Shown: piece by piece, positions 36,514-45,481 of the stretch
Numbering within the stretch: the stretch's first letter is position 1
Layout: each line of letters starts with the position of its first letter
Origin: Williamsia sp. 1135
Lineage (GTDB): Bacteria; Actinomycetota; Actinomycetes; Mycobacteriales; Mycobacteriaceae
Direction of reading: 5' to 3'
NCBI RefSeq assembly: GCF_002095395.1
Contig: NZ_MJEI01000097.1
Location: 1-64,000, forward strand
Length of the DNA: 64,000 bases
The notes under the pieces: generated by a model
Told to the model about the DNA's origin: nothing
The model's input: only the letters and a program-made list of their open reading frames with translations
Databases searched by the model: none
Position numbers and translations under genes: made by a program

Positions 36514-36527
36514 GAGAACACGTTCTA
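36514..36527. promoter_or_regulatory. KstR-like box GAGAACACGTTCTA
   Basis: Matches the KstR consensus TAGAACACGTTCTA at 13 of 14 positions and keeps the TnnAACnnGTTnnA frame except the first base. It is placed 80 bases upstream of ligase 1 and 44 bases beyond the TetR stop. KstR is the cholesterol-catabolism repressor of Mycobacteriales, so this ligase could be in the steroid regulon. Confidence 0.55.
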
Positions 36528-36570
36528 GTCGAAGATAGACCACCAGCGGTGTCCGATTCAGCAGAATCCA

Positions 36571-37212
36571 TCATCGATCCTCCGTGGCCAGATAGACGAC
36601 GATGGCTTCGACGAGACCGCGGCGCCCCTCGGGCTCATCGGCATAGGTGCTCATCTCGAACTCGGCGCGCAACCCGCGTAGCGCTCCGGGCAGGAAGATC
36701 CGAACGCGACGCAGACGTGCTTGGTTCACGGGCAGGCCGATGAAGGCTCCTTCGTAGGAGGCAGTCCACACCCGGTCCCAGTCAGCGATGGCCCCTGCGG
36801 TCCGCGGGTACGCCGACTCGAGTTCGGACCGGTCTCCCGGCAGCAGTGTTCGGAGATTGTTGACGGCCCGGGCGCGAGGTGTCCCCAGCAGATTCCAGAA
36901 CCGGTCGACGATCGCGGCAACGCGATCCGCTGTCGACTCCGGTGAAGCATCGGGCGACGGGGCCGACTTCGAGGGCAGGAGTTCCCACTCGTCCAGGATG
37001 AGCGCCAGCACTTCCGCCCAGAGCCCGTCCACATCACCGAACTGATGCTGGACCGTCCCCCATGTCACGCCGGCCTCTCGCGCGATCTGACTCGCACTGG
37101 CCGGGTCGGCGGCATCATGAGCAGCGAGACACGTGATCGCCACCTCGAGCAGGTGACGACGTGTTTCCAGCCCGCGCCGATTGAGCCGGGTTCCCTTGGC
37201 GCTGATGACCAT
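36571..37212 (-). CDS. TetR-family regulator between the two ligases
   Basis: A 213-residue TetR regulator with the helix-turn-helix SASQIAREAGVTWGTVQHQF at about 38-57. The ATG at 37212 begins MVISAKGTRLNRRGLETRRHLL; the in-frame extension to 37290 crosses the promoter region. It is divergent from ligase 2, and a perfect palindrome TTTGCACAGTGCAAA lies between them, so it most likely controls ligase 2 and itself. The repeat of that palindrome at 40965 suggests it also controls the hydrolase and alcohol dehydrogenase promoters. Confidence 0.87.
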   Translation of the reverse strand: MVISAKGTRLNRRGLETRRHLLEVAITCLAAHDAADPASASQIAREAGVTWGTVQHQFGDVDGLWAEVLALILDEWELLPSKSAPSPDASPESTADRVAAIVDRFWNLLGTPRARAVNNLRTLLPGDRSELESAYPRTAGAIADWDRVWTASYEGAFIGLPVNQARLRRVRIFLPGALRGLRAEFEMSTYADEPEGRRGLVEAIVVYLATEDR

Positions 37213-37311
37213 CGGTGCACAGTAGCGAGTTCCGAGCCACTCCGTGGCGATTGACACATAAAGGCCACTATGACTAAATGGGCACAGCAAACTGTGACCC
37301 AGGTCTCATTG

Positions 37312-37326
37312 TTTGCACAGTGCAAA
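37312..37326. promoter_or_regulatory. Operator-like palindrome TTTGCACAGTGCAAA
   Basis: Perfect 7-base arms around a single A, in the 157-base region between the divergent TetR (start 37212) and ligase 2 (start 37370). Recurs with one change at 40965-40979. The same region also contains CACAG-CAAA-CTGTG at 37283-37296. Confidence 0.75.
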
Positions 37327-37369
37327 TCTCGCGCGATCCACTGCGGACCGCGCATCAAGGAGCAGGCGT

Positions 37370-39097
37370 GTGAGCCAGGGAACCGTGGACACCCAGTCCG
37401 TCGTCGAGACGTACCGTGAGATCGAACGGTCACTGACCTCACCGGGTGCACCCTTCGAGATGACCTCGACAATCGTGCGTGGCGAGCTGATCCGTACCTA
37501 TCGACACGCCGAGTCCAGCCTGTACGACGTCTTCGCCGCACTCGGCCGCGACCACGGCGACAACCTGTTGGTCACCGACGGCGAGACCACCCACACATAC
37601 GCCGAGGTGTTCGCCGATGCCGACCGCCTGGCCGCCGCGCTCGTCCGCGACTACGGCATCACCACCGGCGACCACGTCGGCATAGTGATGAGCAATCAGT
37701 ACGCCTATCTGGTAACACTTTTCGCGATCCTGCGCGCCGGTGGTGTCGCAGTGCTCTACAACGCACGTAGCTCGACCACCGAACTGACCGCCGCGATGGC
37801 GGATGTCCCGTCGACGGTGACCGTGGTCGACCCGCGAAGGGTCGATCTGGTGCGGACGGCTGACCCACGTACCAGGGTCATCGCGACGCAGACCGACGTC
37901 GACGACGCGGCCGACCTCCGGAAGATCATCGCTCGTGACCATCAGGACCTCCCTTCCCCGCCGGCGGACCCTGATTCGACGGCGCTGATCCTGTTCACTT
38001 CAGGAACGTCGGGCGCCGCGAAAGGTGTTGAGCTCACGCATCGCAACATGTGCAACGTGGTGCTCAACATGCGGTTCGTCGCCGACACCAACATCGCCTT
38101 CGCCGCCAACACGTACGGCCTGTCGGTCGACGAGGTGCGTGGCTTCATGCCACAGATCAGCGCGCTGCTGATCTTCCCGCTGTTCCACGTGTCGGGTCTG
38201 GCCGCGCTCTCCTCGGCAATGGGTTCAGGCGGCTTCATCGTCACCATGGACCGGTGGGATCCGGACCGGGCCGCGGACCTGATCGAGCGCCATGGCATCA
38301 CCCTGATGTCCGGTCCTCCCATGGTTGTCAGCGATCTGATGGCAATCGGCGGCGCCGAGGACAAGCTCCGGACCTTGGTGAACGTGGTACCCGGTGGTCA
38401 GGCGACGCCACCCAACATCACCGCCCAGATATCCGCGCGCTTACCGCATTCACGCCGAAGTTCCGGATGGGGCATGACCGAGGTGGGCGGGAGTGTCTGT
38501 ACTGCAGGCGGCGACATCCTCGGCGCCTTCCCGGATACCGCGGGACCGATGAGTCCGACCATGGATGTCCGTGTGATCGACGCCGACGGACGTGAACTTC
38601 CCGCGGGTGGTGTCGGCGAGCTGTATCTGCGGGGCGGCCTGATCATGAAGGGATATTTCGGACGCCCTGCCGACACCGATGCCGCGTTCGACGGATCCTG
38701 GTTGCGCACCGGCGATATCGGCTACGTCGATGAGCACGGCCTGGTCTACCTGGTGGACCGCAAGAAGGATCTGGTCATCACCCGGGGAGAGAACATCTCG
38801 TGCGTGGAGGTCGAATCCGTTCTTGCAGCGTCTGATCGATTCACCGAGGTGGCCGTGTTCGGGGTGCCGGATCCACGGCTGGGCGAACGGCTGATCGCAG
38901 CGGTCTGCCCGCGGGCAGAGTATGCAGGCATCAGCAGCGACGAGGTGAAGGCCATCGTCGGCGCGACCCTGAGTTCCCTGAAGATCCCGGACGAGGTGGT
39001 CTTCAACACCGAGCCGCTACCCCGCAACGCCACCGGGAAGCTCCTCAAACGGGTTCTGCGGCAGTCATTTCTGGATCACAACCCCCCAGGACAGTGA
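37370..39097 (+). CDS. Acyl-CoA synthetase (AMP-forming), paralogue 2
   Basis: A 575-residue FadD-type ligase with LFTSGTSGAAKGVELTHRN, GWGMTEVGGS, LRTGDIGYVDEHG and the A10 lysine in PRNATGKLLKR (K557). Same domain layout and strong local identity to the ligase at 34734. The GTG at 37370 follows AAGGAG at good spacing; the in-frame ATG at 37313 lies inside the operator palindrome and is rejected. Its stop overlaps the AveC-like membrane protein start (GTGA), so the two are coupled. Confidence 0.92.
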   Translation: MSQGTVDTQSVVETYREIERSLTSPGAPFEMTSTIVRGELIRTYRHAESSLYDVFAALGRDHGDNLLVTDGETTHTYAEVFADADRLAAALVRDYGITTGDHVGIVMSNQYAYLVTLFAILRAGGVAVLYNARSSTTELTAAMADVPSTVTVVDPRRVDLVRTADPRTRVIATQTDVDDAADLRKIIARDHQDLPSPPADPDSTALILFTSGTSGAAKGVELTHRNMCNVVLNMRFVADTNIAFAANTYGLSVDEVRGFMPQISALLIFPLFHVSGLAALSSAMGSGGFIVTMDRWDPDRAADLIERHGITLMSGPPMVVSDLMAIGGAEDKLRTLVNVVPGGQATPPNITAQISARLPHSRRSSGWGMTEVGGSVCTAGGDILGAFPDTAGPMSPTMDVRVIDADGRELPAGGVGELYLRGGLIMKGYFGRPADTDAAFDGSWLRTGDIGYVDEHGLVYLVDRKKDLVITRGENISCVEVESVLAASDRFTEVAVFGVPDPRLGERLIAAVCPRAEYAGISSDEVKAIVGATLSSLKIPDEVVFNTEPLPRNATGKLLKRVLRQSFLDHNPPGQ

Positions 39098-39999
39098 ACC
39101 GGGTTCATCGACAGCGCAGCGCAGCCTTCGCGCTGGCCGCCGTCGGCATCGTCTTCCTGGTCGTCCAAGTGTACGGGTACATCGGATGGTTGCTGTCAGA
39201 TCGGACCCCCCAGCCGCGCGGAGCTGATCCGATCTCGGACGAGGTCCTGGCCAATGTCGCACGCGCCGAGATCATCTTGATCGTTCTGGCGACGGGATGT
39301 CTGATCTTTCTCGTCGGCCAGTGGTGGCGGCGACGTAGCCTGACGTGGCCGATCCTGCTGACGTTCGCGTGGTCGGCCGTCTACTGGCAGGATCCGCTCG
39401 TCAACGCGGCCGATCACAACTTCACCTACAACGCATACTTCCGCGACAGCGGAGATTGGGTGGCACATCTGCCGTTTGTTCCCGTCTCCGGACCCACGTT
39501 GCCGCAACCGTTGTTCGAAGCCCTCGTCTTCTTCGCCCTGCTGCCCATCTTTGGCCTGCTGAGCTACTCGATCCTGCGTGGACTGCGTCGCATCGGAGTC
39601 TCCTCACCGGTGTTGCTCGTCCTCGTGGTCTGGCTCCTGTTCGTCGTCCTCGATGCCGCATTCGAGATGGCCGGGATCTCGCAGGGCCTGCTGGTGTGGA
39701 ATCGGGTCACCGACTCACTCGCGCTTCGGGACGGAACCGTCGACCAGTGGCCGCTGTACGAGGGCGTGATGCTCGGATTCGTCTGGGCGCTACCGGGGAT
39801 TCTCATGTACTTCCGGGGAGACAACAGGTTCTCCCGCCTCGATCCGGGTATCGACACGTTACGCGGCAGCGTGCCCACCGTGGTCCGGCTCCTGGCACTG
39901 GCCGGATTGTTGAACCTGGTGTTCCTGGCCTACAACATCGGCCTCATGCTGCTGTCCGGTTCGACGATCGCTCCGACACCGAGCTGGCTGTCTCCCTGA
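39094..39999 (+). CDS. Integral membrane protein, AveC/spirocyclase-like
   Basis: A 301-residue membrane protein with about seven hydrophobic segments (residues ~10-32, 55-77, 85-100, 140-162, 172-195, 222-240, 265-290). The WQDPLVNAADHNFTYNAYF stretch after the third helix and QWPLYEGVMLG near 215 resemble the AveC family, whose founding member controls spiroketal formation or dehydration in avermectin synthesis; mycobacterial members are uncharacterised. GTGA overlap with ligase 2 argues that it acts on, or moves, the lipid acid activated by that ligase. Family call is from pattern memory. Confidence 0.65.
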   Translation: MNRVHRQRSAAFALAAVGIVFLVVQVYGYIGWLLSDRTPQPRGADPISDEVLANVARAEIILIVLATGCLIFLVGQWWRRRSLTWPILLTFAWSAVYWQDPLVNAADHNFTYNAYFRDSGDWVAHLPFVPVSGPTLPQPLFEALVFFALLPIFGLLSYSILRGLRRIGVSSPVLLVLVVWLLFVVLDAAFEMAGISQGLLVWNRVTDSLALRDGTVDQWPLYEGVMLGFVWALPGILMYFRGDNRFSRLDPGIDTLRGSVPTVVRLLALAGLLNLVFLAYNIGLMLLSGSTIAPTPSWLSP

Positions 40000-40047
40000 A
40001 CCTGACGGTCGGCGTGATCGGCACCCATCTCCGGCGAACCCTTCGGA

Positions 40048-40926
40048 TCAACGTGGCGGCAGTGGTGCGCCGCTCGGATACGCCTGAATCTGCGCGGTGA
40101 TCGCGTCGGCGACCACGCTCGGGAACTCTTCTGGCACCCAATGACTTCCGTCGGGGATCTCGATGTAGCGATAGGGCCCGCTGACGTGTTGCCCACACCG
40201 CTCCGCACCGGCCCGCATGATCGCTATGTCGCCGGAACTCCAGATGAAGGTCGTGGGCACTGTGACATCGGCGATGTGGTGGTCGGCTGAGTCCATCGCG
40301 CGGTACCAGTTGAGTGCGGCGGTCATCGCTCCGGGCGCGGTGAGGACCCGCAGGTGTTCGGCCACCGCGTCTGCGGGTACGACGTCGCCGAATCCCAGTC
40401 TCAGAGCGACACAGTCGTCGGCGAGCAGCGCCTGCTCCGGTTCGTCCGGCTTCGCGAAGAACTCCATGTACCCCGACCGTTCACGTTGATCGGGGTCGTT
40501 CTCCCTGGCCCAGGCGAACGCCGCCGGATGCGGCACCGACACCGCGGTCACCGTCGAGATCCGGTCCGGGTGCGCTGCGGCGACGGCCCACGCGACGATG
40601 GCGCCCCAATCATGGCCGGCAAGGTGCACTCGCTCCAGGCCCAACTCGTCGCAGAGACCGACGATGTCGCCGACCAGTTCATGTAGACGGTAGTCGGCGA
40701 TATCCGTTGGTCGTGCACCCGGCGAATAGCCCCGCTGATCCGGTGCGTATGAGGTGATTCCTGCGGTGGCCAGCAAGTCCGCAACCGTGGACCACGACGC
40801 AGATGTCTCCGGGAAGCCGTGGAGCAGGATCACCGGATCGTGGCCCTCTTCTCCACCCGGCCGGGATCGGACATCGAACCCCAACCCTCCGACCGTGACC
40901 GTCGAATGGCTCTCGTCGCGTGGCAT
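40048..40926 (-). CDS. Alpha/beta hydrolase, epoxide-hydrolase-like
   Basis: A 292-residue alpha/beta hydrolase: LLHGFPETSASW near 34-45, nucleophile elbow GHDWG with Asp106 (epoxide hydrolase or dehalogenase type), cap region with Tyr residues (GYMEFF; LNWYRAM), acid SSGDIA and His in DGSHWVPEEF. The HGFPE motif plus DWG favour epoxide hydrolase. The ATG at 40926 starts the conserved region. It is divergent from the alcohol dehydrogenase, with the GCACAGTGC palindrome between them. Confidence 0.87.
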   Translation of the reverse strand: MPRDESHSTVTVGGLGFDVRSRPGGEEGHDPVILLHGFPETSASWSTVADLLATAGITSYAPDQRGYSPGARPTDIADYRLHELVGDIVGLCDELGLERVHLAGHDWGAIVAWAVAAAHPDRISTVTAVSVPHPAAFAWARENDPDQRERSGYMEFFAKPDEPEQALLADDCVALRLGFGDVVPADAVAEHLRVLTAPGAMTAALNWYRAMDSADHHIADVTVPTTFIWSSGDIAIMRAGAERCGQHVSGPYRYIEIPDGSHWVPEEFPSVVADAITAQIQAYPSGAPLPPR

Positions 40927-40964
40927 AGGCCAAGTGTATCGGGGAGCATCACCTGCGCAAGATG

Positions 40965-40979
40965 TTCGCACAGTGCAAA
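40965..40979. promoter_or_regulatory. Operator-like palindrome TTCGCACAGTGCAAA
   Basis: Differs at one base from the perfect palindrome at 37312-37326 and, like it, sits between divergent genes (hydrolase start 40926, alcohol dehydrogenase start 41065). It suggests a shared TetR regulator. The rest of this 138-base region shows no further motif. Confidence 0.65.
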
Positions 40980-41064
40980 TGCGGGGCGAAAAGCATTGCT
41001 ACACAACCAATCATCGAATACCACCATTGACATCGAGAATGCGCATGTGAACTAATCGATCATC

Positions 41065-42063
41065 ATGAGGGCAGCAGTGATCGAAGGCGGGAAGTTCACC
41101 GTTCGAGAGGTACCCGATCCGCAGCCGGGACCTGACGAATTGATCTTGCGCGTCCACGGCTGCGGGGTGTGCGGTTCCGATCTCAAGACCTATCCACTGT
41201 TGCCCGACGGGACGATCATGGGTCACGAGTTCGCCGGAGAAGTTGTCGCGGCCGGACCCGACGTTGCCGGGCTGTGGCCGATCGGCACCCCCGCAGCGGC
41301 TCTGCCGGTGATCGGCTGCCGGCGATGCCGCCGTTGCGCGGAAGGCGATCCGGCGCGCTGCGTCACCCCGCAACCTCTCGGCTTGGGTGTCCGTTCCGGC
41401 GGATTCGCCGAGTACGTCGCCGTCGCCGCATCTGAGACCGTGGCGCTCGAACCGTCGATCGACCTGCGAACCGGTGCCCTCGTCGAGCCACTCGCGGTCG
41501 GTCTGCACGCTTTGAATCGCGGGCACGCCCGCAGCGGCGACAGAGTGCTGGTCATCGGGGCCGGCCCCGTGGGCCTGTCCATCGTGGTCTGGGCTCGACA
41601 TCGAGGTATCGCCGACATCACTGTGGTCGACCCGGTACCAGGACGTCGAGACAGTGCCACCGCCATGGGTGCCAGCCGTGTCATCGACCCGACGACCACT
41701 CCCCTGGGAACCGATTTCGACGTCGTGATCGAGTGCGTCGGCAAGAGCGGCATGGTTGCCGCGTGCGTTGACGCGGTCGCCGCCGGCGGTCACGTCGTCG
41801 TCGCGGGAGTGTGCATGACCGAGGACACCTTCATGCCTGTCGGCGCGGTGGTCAAAGACATCACCATGAGTTTCGTCAGCTACTACTCCCGTGACGAATT
41901 CGCCGCCGCCGCTGTCGCTTTGGGGAGCGATGAGTTGCGACTCGACGGCTACGTCAGCGCCTTTGCCGCGCTCGACGACCTCCAGGAGGTCGCAGAGGAT
42001 CTCAGCCATCCCACTGATCAGCAGAAAATCATCATCACGCCCCTACCGAGGAGTACCCCGTGA
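41065..42063 (+). CDS. Zinc-dependent alcohol dehydrogenase (MDR family)
   Basis: A 332-residue medium-chain dehydrogenase. Catalytic zinc: C36 in CGVCGSD and H54-E55 in GHEF. Structural zinc: C85, C88, C91, C99. The nucleotide fold is VLVIGAGPVGLSIVVWARHRG. Oxidation of a secondary or polyol alcohol with NAD(P) is expected. Its stop overlaps the SDR start (GTGA), so both oxidoreductases are cotranscribed from the promoter carrying the GCACAGTGC palindrome. Confidence 0.93.
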   Translation: MRAAVIEGGKFTVREVPDPQPGPDELILRVHGCGVCGSDLKTYPLLPDGTIMGHEFAGEVVAAGPDVAGLWPIGTPAAALPVIGCRRCRRCAEGDPARCVTPQPLGLGVRSGGFAEYVAVAASETVALEPSIDLRTGALVEPLAVGLHALNRGHARSGDRVLVIGAGPVGLSIVVWARHRGIADITVVDPVPGRRDSATAMGASRVIDPTTTPLGTDFDVVIECVGKSGMVAACVDAVAAGGHVVVAGVCMTEDTFMPVGAVVKDITMSFVSYYSRDEFAAAAVALGSDELRLDGYVSAFAALDDLQEVAEDLSHPTDQQKIIITPLPRSTP

Positions 42064-42830
42064 GCTCATCTCCAGTATCGATCATCATCGGCGGCGCGTC
42101 CGGAATCGGGCTGGCCACCGCGCAAGAACTGAGCGGCACCGGCGATCTCGTGGTCATCGCCGACGTGAACGCCGCAGCCGCTGCCGAACGTGCCGGCGAG
42201 ATCGGCGGTCAGAGCGTGTCAGCAGCCGTCGACGTCACGAGCGAAGAATCCGTGAGCGCACTGTTCGACCACGTCTCCGAGAAGTACGGGAAGCCGCAGT
42301 CCGTGGTCAACTGTGCCGGTCTGACCATTCCCGGCGCCATCGCCGATCTGAGTCTCGCGGACTGGAACACGACGATCGCGGTCTGCCAGACCGGCACGTT
42401 CCTCACCCTCAAGTACGCCTCCCGGCACATCCTCGACGGTGGTTCGATCGTCACGATCGCTTCACTCAACGGTCGCCAGCCGGCGAAGGGTATGGCGGCG
42501 TACTGCGCTGCCAAGGCTGCGGTGCTCATGCTGACCGAGGTCGCGGCCCTCGAACTCGGTGATCGGGGTGTCCGGGTCAATGCCATTTCGCCAGGACTGG
42601 TCGATACCCCACTGGTGGCCGGGCTGTCTTTGGTCCCCGGCATGCTCGAGGACTACCACGAGAACACCCCGCTCGGACGCAGCGGAAAACCCGAGGAGAT
42701 CGCGGCGATGGTCGCATTCCTGCTGTCGGACAAGGCCGCATGGATCACGGGCGCCGCATTCGACGTCAACGGGGACGCCCACACCCGCCGATACCCCGAT
42801 CTGCTCAAACACCTTGCCGCGATGAGCTGA
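42060..42830 (+). CDS. Short-chain dehydrogenase/reductase
   Basis: A 256-residue SDR with GGASGIGLATA near 11-21, NCAG near 89-92, catalytic Ser in TIASLNG, YCAAK Tyr/Lys, and a SWITG-type end (AAWITGAAFDVNGD). Starts at GTG with a GTGA overlap to the alcohol dehydrogenase. The 234 bases after it (42831-43064) carry the alkylsulfatase promoter region; TAGGGT near 43004 could be its -10. Confidence 0.9.
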   Translation: MSSSPVSIIIGGASGIGLATAQELSGTGDLVVIADVNAAAAAERAGEIGGQSVSAAVDVTSEESVSALFDHVSEKYGKPQSVVNCAGLTIPGAIADLSLADWNTTIAVCQTGTFLTLKYASRHILDGGSIVTIASLNGRQPAKGMAAYCAAKAAVLMLTEVAALELGDRGVRVNAISPGLVDTPLVAGLSLVPGMLEDYHENTPLGRSGKPEEIAAMVAFLLSDKAAWITGAAFDVNGDAHTRRYPDLLKHLAAMS

Positions 42831-43064
42831 CTTGATCTGCACCGGTTCAGCTCGATTTCGCCGGTAGGGCGAGATGTTCACGCCGCCCGGGGCCCGGTGA
42901 ACCCGCCCGGGACGGGAAACGGACCGCGATCGCCCAAGGATCGTCACGACGGTGGGCGACAACGGACCCGGTCGTTGGCCTGCTTTCAGCGCCCGCCTCT
43001 CCTAGGGTGGGTACAGGCGGGCCATCAGTGGCCTGGCCTGCAGCCGAGCGAAGGGTCAAAGACG

Positions 43065-44840
43065 ATGTCGGAGCAGTACTGGTTGGGCGCGCACGACGGT
43101 GTCACGTTTACTCCATCGGGGAACAACCTGGCCTACACCGAGTACAGCGACACCGTCCCGACTGCGATGAGCGATCATTCGCGGACGATGAATCCAGGTG
43201 TGTTCGAGATCAAGGGTAAGAACGTTTACCAGATCTTCGGGTACGCGCTGTCGGCAATGACCGTCATCGTCGGCGACGACGGCGTCATCCTGATCGACCC
43301 TCCCGAAGACGTCGAAAAGGGCCGACGCATGCGGGTAGAGCTGGAGAAGATCACATCCAAACCGACGGTCGCGATCGTTTACTCCCATTGGCACACCGAT
43401 CACTACGCAGGCGTCAAAGCCTTTGCCAGCCAGGCCCAGGTCGACGCAGGTGAGGTTCAGATCATCGCCCACCGCGACTTCATGGACAACGTCATCGCCA
43501 ACTCGATCTCCGGGGACGGAGCCATTCTCACCGCCCGCGCGGACTACTCGCTCGGGACGCTGCTCGAGGTCGGGCCGGAAGGTCGCGTCAACGGCGGCAT
43601 CGGACCGGACTTCATCATGGAGACAATGTCGTTGCTCGCCCCTACGGTGCACGTTGACGATCGACTCGAGCACACCGTCGCCGGCGTCCGCATGGTGCAC
43701 TTCTGGGCACCGTCCGAAGCGATCGACGAAATCGTCACCTGGCTCCCCGATCTGGGTATCCTGCAGTCCGCGGAGGTGATCCAGGGTGAATCCTTCCCTA
43801 ACCTGCACACCATCAGGGGCAGTCGGTATCGCGATCCGCAGGCGTGGTTCCGGTCGATCGACCGGCACCTGCGGCCATTGCCGGCCGAGTTCATGATTCC
43901 CTCGCACGGACGGCCCCTGGCCGGCAAGGCCGAGATAGCGAAAGTCCTGCGCGACTACCGGGATGCGATCTCGTATGTCTACGACCAGACCCTGCGCCAC
44001 ATGAACAAGGGGCTGCTGCCCGATGATCTCGTCGACCGGGTCTCCCTGCCCGAAACGCTCGCTCGCAGCGAATGGCTCGGAAACTTCTATGGCGGCGTGC
44101 CACATTCGGTCCGTGAGATCTATGTGGGTGAACTCGGATGGTTCGACGGCGACCCGACCACCCTGGCGCCCATCAACGCCACAGAGGCGTCCCGTCGCTA
44201 CATCGAACTCATCGGTGGCCGCGACAAGGTGGTCGCCGCCGCCGACAAAGCAGCCGCCGCAGGAGATCACCAATGGGCGGCCGAACTGCTACGCCACGTG
44301 GTCCGGGTCGATCCCACCGACCAGCCCGCCCGTATCGGCAAGGCCGAAGCACTGCGTGCAATCGGGTACACCACCCCCAACAGCAACTGGCGCACCTGGT
44401 ACCTGACCGCGGCACGCGAACTCGACGGCACCATCGACTATTCGATGGCCATCAACATCGATGCACCCGACCAAATCGCCGCCTTGCCCGGTGCCGCCAT
44501 GCTGGAGGGACTGCGGTTCCGCATCGACCCCGCCAAAGCCGCCGACGTCGAACTGGCAGCCGGGTTCCACATCACCGACACCGCAGAGACCGTCGGGCTG
44601 ATCATCCGCAACGGTGTCGTCGAACCCACCACCGAGATACCGCACGACGCTGTCTTCGTGGCCTCGCTACCCAAGCTGGCCGTGATGGGCATGATCTTCC
44701 AAGAACTCTACGAGGGACTGAAGGCCGCCGTCGACGCCAACCACGCAGTCCTGGACAACGGATCGCTCGAAGACGCCGAAAACTTCTTCAGCAACTTCGA
44801 CCATCACAGCGCAGAAAAGCTCACACTCTCCGCTCAGTGA
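43065..44840 (+). CDS. Alkyl sulfatase, metallo-beta-lactamase type (SdsA1-like)
   Basis: A 591-residue class III alkylsulfatase: zinc motif SHWHTDHYAG with H108, H110, D112, H113, further ligands in the AEVIQGESFPNLH region and PSHGRP, a helical dimerisation domain, and a C-terminal SCP2-like domain (~465-591). It hydrolyses primary or secondary alkyl sulfates, releasing alcohols that could feed the nearby dehydrogenases. No obvious Sec signal is seen, unlike exported SdsA1, so a cytosolic location is possible. The ATG at 43065 starts the family-conserved region. Confidence 0.9.
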   Translation: MSEQYWLGAHDGVTFTPSGNNLAYTEYSDTVPTAMSDHSRTMNPGVFEIKGKNVYQIFGYALSAMTVIVGDDGVILIDPPEDVEKGRRMRVELEKITSKPTVAIVYSHWHTDHYAGVKAFASQAQVDAGEVQIIAHRDFMDNVIANSISGDGAILTARADYSLGTLLEVGPEGRVNGGIGPDFIMETMSLLAPTVHVDDRLEHTVAGVRMVHFWAPSEAIDEIVTWLPDLGILQSAEVIQGESFPNLHTIRGSRYRDPQAWFRSIDRHLRPLPAEFMIPSHGRPLAGKAEIAKVLRDYRDAISYVYDQTLRHMNKGLLPDDLVDRVSLPETLARSEWLGNFYGGVPHSVREIYVGELGWFDGDPTTLAPINATEASRRYIELIGGRDKVVAAADKAAAAGDHQWAAELLRHVVRVDPTDQPARIGKAEALRAIGYTTPNSNWRTWYLTAARELDGTIDYSMAINIDAPDQIAALPGAAMLEGLRFRIDPAKAADVELAAGFHITDTAETVGLIIRNGVVEPTTEIPHDAVFVASLPKLAVMGMIFQELYEGLKAAVDANHAVLDNGSLEDAENFFSNFDHHSAEKLTLSAQ

Positions 44841-44897
44841 CCGGACAGTGTCCGCCAGTTCGGCCCGGTACGTCGAAAGTGGTGACCGGCAGAGCGT

Positions 44898-45470
44898 TCA
44901 GGCCAGGATCCGGCGTACTGCCGACTCCAATTGATCAGCGACCTCGTCGTAGGAGAAGTGCCCTGTACCCGCTCGCACCATGGCTCCCGTATAGATCAGC
45001 TCGATCAGTTCGATGGTCTGGGAGTCACCGGCCGTGCCGACCGCTGCAGCGATCGATTTGTGGATCACCCGGCTTACCTGCGTTCGCAGCTCCACCACAT
45101 CTGCGTCGTCGCTGAGCAGCGATTTCGTCACCGCCCCGGCGAACTCGGGCTCGTCCGCGACGAGTAAGGCGAGCTGACGCAGTACCGCGACCACGCGGTC
45201 GGCAACCTCTGGAGCATCGTTGTCGGGCGGCGAGATACTCGCCAATCGTCGCCAGTAGACCTCCGCGACGAGATGTTCTTTCGAGGAGAAGTAGATGTAC
45301 GCCGTGGCCCGGGCCATGCCTGCATGTGCGGCGACCATGGGGACTGTCATCTCCGAATAACCCACCTGGCGCAGGACTTCGACCGTGGCGTCGCCGAGCC
45401 GGAGGACCGTGTCCGCGCGCTTACCGGTCAGACGCCGGCGGGTCGCTTCAACTGCAGTCGGTTCAGACAC
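44898..45470 (-). CDS. TetR-family regulator, paralogue of the 20179 regulator
   Basis: A 190-residue TetR regulator whose start (SEPTAVEATRRRL) and helix-turn-helix (TVPMVAAHAGMARATAYIYFSSKEHLVAEVYWRRL) closely match the regulator at 20179 (FSSKGHVVAELFWRRL). The recognition helix region is nearly the same, consistent with both using the GTCCAGACAC(G/A)TGTCCAG site. The GTG at 45470 is chosen by that alignment; a GTG at 45482 is possible. The operator-like site overlaps the start codon. It follows the reductase gene by 11 bases. Confidence 0.88.
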   Translation of the reverse strand: MSEPTAVEATRRRLTGKRADTVLRLGDATVEVLRQVGYSEMTVPMVAAHAGMARATAYIYFSSKEHLVAEVYWRRLASISPPDNDAPEVADRVVAVLRQLALLVADEPEFAGAVTKSLLSDDADVVELRTQVSRVIHKSIAAAVGTAGDSQTIELIELIYTGAMVRAGTGHFSYDEVADQLESAVRRILA

Positions 45471-45478
45471 GTGTCCAG
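45461..45478. promoter_or_regulatory. Operator-like site GTTCAGACACGTGTCCAG
   Basis: One base different from the site at 20802-20819. It covers the start codon of the second TetR gene, with CAGACAC repeated immediately after it (45475-45481). Binding here would block this gene directly. Confidence 0.65.
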
Positions 45479-45481
45479 ACA

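Noticed and set aside
40002-40023. Single GACGGTCGGCGTGATCGGCACC segment resembling the 21-bp unit
   Set aside because: Only one copy with several changes; no periodicity.
44842-44854. CGGACA-G-TGTCCG palindrome after the alkylsulfatase stop
   Set aside because: Six-base arms with a one-base loop and no T tract between convergent genes; too short to call a terminator, and no promoter is nearby for an operator.
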